A stretch of DNA of 10,660 nt from Pelagophyceae sp. CCMP2097 (taxonomy: Eukaryota; Sar; Pelagophyceae): contig MU657256.1 in assembly GCA_026770575.1 (NCBI GenBank), forward strand, positions 156,034 through 166,693, given 5' to 3'. The stretch's first letter is position 1. Every line of letters starts with the position of its first letter. Positions 5,718 to 10,660 of the stretch are shown here, piece after piece. Both the position numbers and the translations under genes were made by a program. The notes below the pieces were generated by a model. The model made no database searches. It was given only the letters and a program-made list of their open reading frames with translations, and was not told the DNA's origin.

Positions 5718-6682
5718 TCAGCGGAGATCGCCGAGGTACGGCACGGCGCCGGGCATGTAGTGGTGCACGACGAGGCCCGCGAAAGCGATCATAGCAAGGC
5801 GGCCGTTCTTAATCTCCGAGAGGCGGAGGCGCTCGCGCCCGGCCGGGTCCCAGGGCCTAGAGCGCGCCGCGTAGGAGAAGTGCCGCGACGCGGGGGCGTG
5901 GTCCCGCTGAGCTGGCGGGCGCTCGCTTGCGGTCGAGTGGCGCACCAGTTTCCAAAGGGGTCGAAGACCGGCGCCTTGGGCCCTTTGCTCCAGTTCTCCT
6001 TGGCTGCCTCGCAGACGCCGGCGAAAAGGAAGATCTGGATCCAGGCCAGCGAGGGCACTTCGGCCACGGCCGCCACGGGGTCCCCAGAGGAGACGGGGTA
6101 GCCCGGGATGGTCCCGAACAACTGCGGCCAGACCCACCCAACGACGGCGAGCCTAATTCGCAAGAGCGTGCGCGTCGGCCCCGGCCCGCTCTTTCAAGCT
6201 TACATGGCGCCACGGCCGTTTGCGATTTCGTTTTCGCGGAGCTCGTCGACGTCGCGCCACTGGGCCAGGCCCAAAGGGTCGAAGGGCGTGTTGAAAATGG
6301 GCGAGAGGTCGCCTGCGCAGCCGATTCCGGTAAGGCGGAGACGGCCAATAAGGCGACGCACCCTGCATGCCCTTGAGGTCCTGGCCAGCGCGGCCCACGG
6401 TGCCCACGGAAACAGAAGTGGCGCGGCGCGCCGTCTGCGCCGGCGCGTGGAAGGCCGCCGCGCCGGCGGCGCAGAGGAGGAGAGACAACCTAGACCAGCG
6501 GGTGTCCGTATTAGCGTCCGGGCGAGGCCGCCACAGAGGCTCTGGAAACCCTGTGGTTCACATAGGCTCTGTGGTTTGTGTGGCTCTGGGCGTTTCGCCC
6601 GCCGACCGGCCCCCCCTCGACGCGTGCGCCCCGATGCGCGCGGGAGACGCGCGCCACCCAGTTGCGACGCCGCCGCGCGCAT
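5718..6682 (-). CDS. Plastid light-harvesting chlorophyll a/c-binding protein (FCP/LHC superfamily), five exons
   Basis: Exons by reading frame and GT-AG signals: 6682-6669, 6489-6362, 6312-6204, 6152-5946, 5856-5718. They join without a stop to 198 residues, a normal length for a fucoxanthin-chlorophyll protein. Residues 1-17 form a signal peptide ending in AAA, followed by Phe18; this Ala-Phe junction is the cleavage site of bipartite plastid targeting in chromophyte algae. Helix 1 carries ENEIANGRGAM (74-84) and helix 3 carries SEIKNGRLAM (166-175). The Glu and Asn of these E-x-x-N-G-R motifs bind chlorophyll and the Arg pairs with the Glu of the partner helix. Helix 2 is around 118-137 (SLAWIQIFLFAGVCEAA), and FDPLG precedes helix 1. 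The protein would sit in the thylakoid membrane and feed photosystems. Introns are 179, 49, 51 and 89 bases, with donors GTCGCA, GTGCGT, GTAAGC and GTGCGC. The 14-base first exon is the least certain part. The LHC subfamily cannot be fixed by eye. Confidence 0.9.
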
Positions 6683-6914
6683 TATCAAACTGAGGCCTGT
6701 CTGACGCGTCGAGGAGTGTTTTCTACGGCGGTCAGGGCCGGGCCGACCGGGTTTCTCTCCTGCCGAACATTTTCGGACACTTCCGTCAGAAATTGTACGT
6801 CCCCGAGATATTAAATCAAACCCTCACGCCTCACGTCCTGCCGCTCAGTACGTCCGTCAGTGGTCGAAAGTTGCTATGCGCGGCGTGCGATCGTTCTTCT
6901 CTGTTGCGAGTGCC
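6683..6914. promoter_or_regulatory. Shared promoter region of two divergent genes
   Basis: This 232-base interval lies between the start codons of the minus-strand light-harvesting gene and the plus-strand membrane-protein gene, so both promoters must fit here. A GATATTAAAT stretch near 6805 is the only AT-rich word and could serve as a TATA-like element for the plus-strand gene. GTACGTCC occurs twice (about 6796 and 6848). No element was confirmed. The arrangement allows co-regulation, for example by light, which is inference. Confidence 0.45.
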
Positions 6915-8027
6915 ATGAGCACCGTCGTGCAACTCGCGCTGCTTGTCGCGAGCTGCACGGCGCTGCAGACTCCTGGCGGCAGGAGACTGGGACAGGCCAG
7001 GCCATCGTTCGCAGTGCGGCGCGGTGCGGAGCCGCCAGCCACGCCGCCGACGAATTCCGAGGCGCCGATGCTCGCAGCAACTGGGCTGACGTGGGCGGCG
7101 GTCGGCGGCCTCGTCTCCTTCTCGGGGGGCGAGAACTCCAAGTGGTTCGTCACGGCAGCGTTCGGCCTGGCGACCGCGACGTTCGAAGACACGATTCGCG
7201 AACCAGCATCGGGATTCCTCGAGCTCACGGCACCGCTCTTCATCCTCGAGGGCGTCTTGCTGCTCGCCTTGTCCCGAAAACTACCCGTATTCTCGCCAGA
7301 CGACCAGGCGCGGCTTGGCGTTTCGCTCGGTCTCACGTCGGTGGCCACTCTCGCGGCTCTGACGTTCGTATTCGCACAAGGGGCGGATCTGGCGTCGCCG
7401 GAAATCGTCGCGGGCGTCGTGGCGCTGGTCGTCACGACCGCCTTGCTCGGATTTCGAAGCGTGCTGGCCACGGGCATCGACGATGTGGCCGCCCTGCTTC
7501 GAACCGACGCGGTCGCGCTATTGTCATCCGGTGGTGGGCCTTTTAGTGTGGCCGGATTCTACCGCTCGAGCTGCTTGGTGGGAGTCCTGGTCGGCGCGGC
7601 GTTCGCGGCGTCGCCCGTCGACCCCATCGGTTTCTTCGATTCCGAGGGACCCGTGACGCTCCTGATGAGGCAGCTCTGCGGCGTCTACATCACCTTCCTC
7701 TTGTGCCCCGTCGAGTCCATCTTGTTCCGCAATGCCAAACAAAACACTCTGGGCGCAGCGTCGGCGCGGTTTCTGAACGCCGCGACCGGCCTCGCCTCAT
7801 TCCTCCTCGTGGTCGACGGCCGAGTCCAAAGCGAATCGAGCGCCGCGAATTTCAAGAGCCTCGAACCGGGCTCCGAACTCCTGAAGCTCGTCGAAACGAC
7901 GGGCGACGCGGCCCGCTCCCAGATCAACACCAACGCCGCCTTTGCCGTCGGCCTCTTAGTCGCCGTCTTCTACCTCTTTCAGGCCGCAAACGCAAAAAAC
8001 GAGGGCGATCCAGATTTAAATGGATGA
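6915..8027 (+). CDS. Unrecognised multi-pass membrane protein with signal peptide
   Basis: Single-exon frame of 370 codons from the ATG at 6915. An in-frame ATG at 6876 would add 13 residues, but the later start places the hydrophobic signal segment directly at the N-terminus (MSTVVQLALLVASCTA, then LQTPGG), so I prefer it. Roughly eight hydrophobic segments follow, including LELTAPLFILEGVLLLAL, VAGVVALVVTTALLGF, CLVGVLVGAAFAA, ITFLLCPVESILF and AFAVGLLVAVFYLFQA near the C-terminus. After the signal comes a Pro/Arg-rich stretch that could be a transit peptide; the residue after the likely cleavage is Leu, not the usual Phe, so plastid targeting is plausible but not certain. I do not recognise the family and name no function. 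Its neighbours, both probably plastid membrane proteins, suggest a plastid setting. The tail is hydrophilic (NEGDPDLNG). Confidence 0.8.
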   Translation: MSTVVQLALLVASCTALQTPGGRRLGQARPSFAVRRGAEPPATPPTNSEAPMLAATGLTWAAVGGLVSFSGGENSKWFVTAAFGLATATFEDTIREPASGFLELTAPLFILEGVLLLALSRKLPVFSPDDQARLGVSLGLTSVATLAALTFVFAQGADLASPEIVAGVVALVVTTALLGFRSVLATGIDDVAALLRTDAVALLSSGGGPFSVAGFYRSSCLVGVLVGAAFAASPVDPIGFFDSEGPVTLLMRQLCGVYITFLLCPVESILFRNAKQNTLGAASARFLNAATGLASFLLVVDGRVQSESSAANFKSLEPGSELLKLVETTGDAARSQINTNAAFAVGLLVAVFYLFQAANAKNEGDPDLNG

Positions 8028-8032
8028 ATAAA
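8027..8032 (+). terminator. Putative poly(A) signal overlapping the stop codon
   Basis: AATAAA begins on the last base of the TGA stop of the membrane-protein gene. It is the canonical animal/plant-type signal, but usage in this lineage is uncertain. If used, the 3' untranslated region would be very short, which would fit the 130 bases left before the convergent gene ends. Confidence 0.35.
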
Positions 8033-8157
8033 TGGCGCTCGTACGTCGACTCTACAGACGCTCGCGATATATCTGGCTACATCGTACTGAGGCACCGGCG
8101 GCGCGCATCCGGGGAGGAGGCACCATGAGTCGGCTGAGGCGCCTTTATAGGATTTTC

Positions 8158-9434
8158 CTACGGCTTGCCTACGGCGTCGAAGAGCAGCTGCTCGCACCAG
8201 GCGGCGTCGTCGTCGCGGAAGTCCTCTGGGGCCTGGAGCGCGAGGAGCCACGAGTATCCGGGCGACTGGTATTGCGCCGCGACGACGACGGCGCCCGTCG
8301 CCGCGGCCGGGAGCCGCAAGTCGTCGAAGAGCCGCGGCGCGTCGGCGCCTAGGCGGGGCTCTCCCCGGGTCGAGCGGCGGCGAAAAGGGCGCACGCGAGA
8401 AGCGGCGAGTTTTCGCGTCGCCGGTTGGCTGCGGCACGCCTTGCGTCAGCACCCAGCCGTCGCCCTCGGAAACGTCGTCGCGCGAACAGAGCCTGCGTCC
8501 AGGCGTCCGCCGCGGCCCATGCGTAGGCCGGGGACTCACATGACGACTTCGCCGCCGTTTCGGATGAGGGCGACCGCGCTCGCCGCCGTCGCGCTGGCGA
8601 TGGCGCCTGCTTCCGCGCTCGCCCGGCGCGCGACGGAGGCGACGTCTCAAACGACGACGCAAGAACCGGGGACGCAAGAAAGGGACGCACTGGCTGCCCA
8701 GAGCGCCTCTGCGGGCGCCGCGTCGTCGACGAAGACGGGCCGCATGCGCGAAAGCCGCCCAGAGTCCACCGCCCCGGGCTGCAACTCGCGCGCCTGGAAC
8801 AGGGACCGCGGCACGACGAGCGATAGCGCCGCCGCCTGCGCGCGCCGACACCTCCACCTCCGAACGACAGCCGCAGGTCGGGCGTTCGGACGCCAGCCGC
8901 GGGTGAGTCGTCCGAGCACCATGCTCGATCGTCGAACGAGCCACTCACGGCGCCGAGGCCGTTGGAGACGATGACGGCCGTGTCGACGACTGTGGCAAAG
9001 ATGCATCCTCGTGCGTTGGACACGGCGGCGCGGTGGCCCGACAGGTCATCACGGGGAGACGCACCGTCGCCCGAGACGGCGGCGTTCGCTCCGAGCAGCA
9101 GGAGCAGCGTCTGCGCGACGGGGCGTCATCCCGAGTGCGTCATCGTCGAGCGGCGGACGCGGCGGCTCACAAGGCCGATGGCGATGCGGAGGCGGCCGCC
9201 CTCGAGACCCGGGACGAAGAACCCGCCGCCGCGCTCGATGGCGGCCGAGGGCCGCACGTAGAAGCCCTTGGCCTGCTTCCCGATGTCTCCCTGGCGGCCC
9301 TCGGGCGGCTCGGCGCGCAGGCCCGCCGTGGTGCACAGAAGCCTCGCGCCCACTGGCTTCGCGGGCCGTAGCGACGAGGCGCCTGGGAGCGTCCGCGCGA
9401 AGAGCAGCGCGGTGGTGCATCTTATGGCCTTCAT
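8158..9434 (-). CDS. CCB2/CCB4-like cytochrome b6f haem-attachment factor (tentative), six exons
   Basis: Exons by reading frame and GT-AG signals: 9434-9171, 9110-8949, 8835-8691, 8606-8540, 8492-8395, 8348-8158. They join in phase to 308 residues. Introns are 60, 113, 84, 47 and 46 bases, with donors GTGAGC, GTGAGT, GTGCGT, GTGAGT and GTGCGC. After a plastid-type leader comes a conserved-looking block ERGGGFFVPGLEGGRLRIAI (67-86), two membrane segments (about 83-102 and 123-151), then a soluble domain with NGGEVV (207-212), a GWVLTQG strand and a C-terminal YSWLLALQAPEDFRDDDAAW (277-296). This layout and the ending of the form W-LL-...-F-x-x-D-x-A-W are as I recall the CCB2/CCB4 family (cofactor assembly of complex C, DUF2930). 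Those proteins help attach haem c' covalently to cytochrome b6 on the stromal side. Assignment rests on memory of the family pattern; the gene model is firmer than the name. The leader has only a short hydrophobic core, so an upstream exon is possible. Confidence 0.6.
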
Positions 9435-9540
9435 CCCTTCTCGAGACACCTCGACCTCGGCCGCACGGTCGTTTGGCCGCGGAATTCATATGTTCACACT
9501 AAAGGGTCGGAAATAAATAAAAGGAGAGAGAGGAAAATGA
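9435..9540 (-). promoter_or_regulatory. Upstream region of the CCB-like gene, with an out-of-frame ATG
   Basis: On the minus strand this region reads CT-rich and TTTATTTATTT, then reaches ATG at 9489-9487, which opens a long frame out of phase with the chosen start at 9434. If transcription starts upstream of 9489, ribosomes would meet the wrong ATG first. Therefore the transcript start may lie between 9486 and 9435, or an extra exon may correct the frame. Confidence 0.35.
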
Positions 9541-9881
9541 AAAGTCATGCAGGAAGGCAATGGGGGCGGGTGCTGTCGAGGGCGAAGGATGCGACAACGT
9601 CGTAAAATCGACTATTATATGTTGCTGTAAACCCTGCAACAACCCTGTTCAAACAGGAACAGCGCACGTATAGAGAGCTCTGGTGCTCAGGAACGAAGGT
9701 TGTGAGGCCCTTGTGAATCTTCCGAGTGATCCACGTCGTCCCCATCGACGAGAAAGTAGCTCCTTCCCCATTCGAAGTCGCGTATCACCTTTCAAAGAAC
9801 ATATTATAATTGACAAGGAGTTGCTTTGTCGATGGTGCGTCGTCGCGGAGAGCCGATAACCTGCGTATAGTCCTCAGACGT
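9541..9881. other. AT-richer spacer without a recognisable gene
   Basis: No frame looks like a known protein. A small stem, CCTGTT with a CAAA loop, occurs near 9643-9660. AT-rich words (TATTATAATTGAC at about 9802-9814) could belong to a promoter but no gene follows. Confidence 0.4.
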
Positions 9882-10345
9882 CGCGCATCCTTCCTCCTTT
9901 GGGCTTCACGACACGTACCGTCGCCGTTGCGGGCGTGCTACAGCTGCGACCGAAGCGCCCGTGGGGGCCTGGCTCGTCGCCGCGGCGTCGTCGAGCCTGG
10001 GCGAGGACAAAGGTCTGCCCAAGGGGCCGTTCATTCCTATGACGGGCCCGCGCATCCATACCCCTTGGGCTCCAGGACGCACGATTGCCTTTGCGAGCGT
10101 GCTACAGCGGCGGCCGGAGCGCCCGTGGCGGCCCGGCTGGCCGTGGGTTCGCGCCTGGCGAGGATAGATGTGATCTGCCTAAGGGGCCCCTCGTCCGCAT
10201 GACGGGCCCGCGCATCCTTCCCCCTTCGGGCTCCGGGACACTCACCGTTACCGTGTCGTGAGGGTATGGCGGCGGCGGCCGGAGCGCCCAAGGCGGCCTG
10301 GCTCGTCGTGGCGTCGCGGCGGCGGCGGGCTCGGTGAGCCGACGA
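9882..10345. repeat. Imperfect tandem array of three ~160-167-base units (subtelomeric)
   Basis: The word CGCGCATCC begins units at 9882, 10049 and 10209, giving periods of 167 and 160 bases. Each unit then carries, in the same order, a CTTTGGGCTTC-like or CCTTCGGGCTCC-like word, an ACGACACGTACCG/GACACTCACCG-like word, GGCGGCCGGAGCGCCC-like and GGCCTGGCTCG-like segments. The first two also end with CTGCC(C/T)AAGGGGCC. Units 2 and 3 are preceded by ATGACGGGCC. The third unit is incomplete or diverged after about 10345. Its position next to a telomere-like tract suggests a subtelomeric satellite. Open frames inside it are not credible genes. Confidence 0.75.
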
Positions 10346-10602
10346 AAATAGAAAACGTGTGTTCACGCGCAACCTCTTGAATTCCGAAAACCTATCTCTC
10401 CAACCATCCTTGTCGGACGGCCGATCTGAGATGCACAAACTGCAGATCGGCCCAATCTGTCGATTCTTTGAGTGTGGCGATGCACGGGACGGACGCGATA
10501 TCTGATATAATTGGGCTGCTTAGTTTTGAATTCTACGATGGAGATGTGTCGTCCGCTTTGCCTCGATCGACGTTTAGCAGAAGTTAGAGCCATTAGAAGT
10601 CA
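10346..10602. other. Unassigned sequence between the tandem array and the telomere-like tract
   Basis: No gene is recognised. A hairpin with perfect 10-base arms (GGCCGATCTG at 10419-10428 and CAGATCGGCC at 10443-10452) surrounds a 14-base loop. The rest is unremarkable. Confidence 0.4.
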
Positions 10603-10650
10603 GGTTAGGTTTTAGGTTAGGGTTGGGGTTGGGGTTGGGGGTTAGGTTAG
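10603..10650 (+). repeat. Degenerate telomere-type tract (TTAGGG/TTGGGG variants)
   Basis: The tract contains GGTTAGG, TTTTAGG, TTAGGG, TTGGGG twice, TTGGGGG and TTAGG in succession. The G-rich strand reads 5' to 3' toward the window end, the direction expected at a right-hand chromosome end. It is short, mixed in unit and followed by ten non-telomeric bases, so it is either the decayed inner edge of a telomere or an interstitial remnant. Confidence 0.65.
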
Positions 10651-10660
10651 TTTCTTACAT

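Noticed and set aside
7979..8944. 321-codon minus-strand frame as one uninterrupted gene
   Set aside because: Only its short segment 8492-8395 makes protein sense, as exon 5 of the spliced gene; the rest is Arg-rich intron or out-of-frame sequence.
8165..8974. 269-codon plus-strand frame opposite the CCB-like gene
   Set aside because: It is an antisense shadow rich in Arg, Ser and Ala; the minus-strand exons carry the conserved motifs and splice signals.
9810..10438. Frames of 60-133 codons in the subtelomeric array
   Set aside because: They run across tandem repeats on both strands with no shared conserved frame between units.

Overview
The window looks like nuclear DNA of a eukaryotic alga with a red-lineage (chlorophyll a/c) plastid. 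A stramenopile such as a pelagophyte fits best, and a haptophyte is not excluded. Three things point there: a light-harvesting protein of the fucoxanthin-chlorophyll type, a signal peptide ending in an Ala-Phe motif (the bipartite plastid-targeting signature of these algae), and many short GT-AG introns of about 46-180 bases in GC-rich genes. Nothing suggests a prokaryotic operon, a CRISPR array or a viral genome.

Left part (1 to about 5250): no gene I can support; it is packed with short mobile and fold-back DNA. Positions 274-2242 hold what reads as four nested levels of non-autonomous, TA-flanked inverted-repeat elements. A second copy of the innermost element lies in opposite orientation at 2245-2640 and touches the outer element at a shared TA. 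Further right are three long fold-back hairpins (2993-3101, 3982-4074, 5148-5210), a recurring AGGAATTCCT palindrome, a minus-strand tRNA-like module with an A-rich tail that resembles a SINE (4850-5024) and a 12-base satellite (5081-5119). A GC-rich block at 4168-4680 is open on both strands but matches nothing I know.

Middle part (5274-9434): the gene-bearing island. After a doubtful small ORF (5274-5555) come three convincing genes. (1) A minus-strand light-harvesting chlorophyll-binding protein, 5718-6682, reconstructed from five exons to 198 residues. (2) A divergent plus-strand single-exon gene, 6915-8027, for an unrecognised 370-residue multi-pass membrane protein with a signal peptide. 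(3) A convergent minus-strand gene, 8158-9434, reconstructed from six exons to 308 residues, whose layout (two N-terminal membrane segments, then a soluble domain) resembles the CCB2/CCB4 factors for haem attachment to cytochrome b6. All three may act in plastid membranes: one harvests light, one may help mature the cytochrome b6f complex, one is unknown. The first two share a 232-base intergenic promoter region.

Right part (9435-10660): promoter and AT-richer spacer, then three imperfect tandem units of about 160-167 bases (9882-10345), then a degenerate TTAGGG/TTGGGG tract (10603-10650) with its G-rich strand reading toward the window end. This suggests a subtelomeric position near a right-hand chromosome end. 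All splice models come from reading frames and GT/AG signals in the sequence; no transcript evidence was available.
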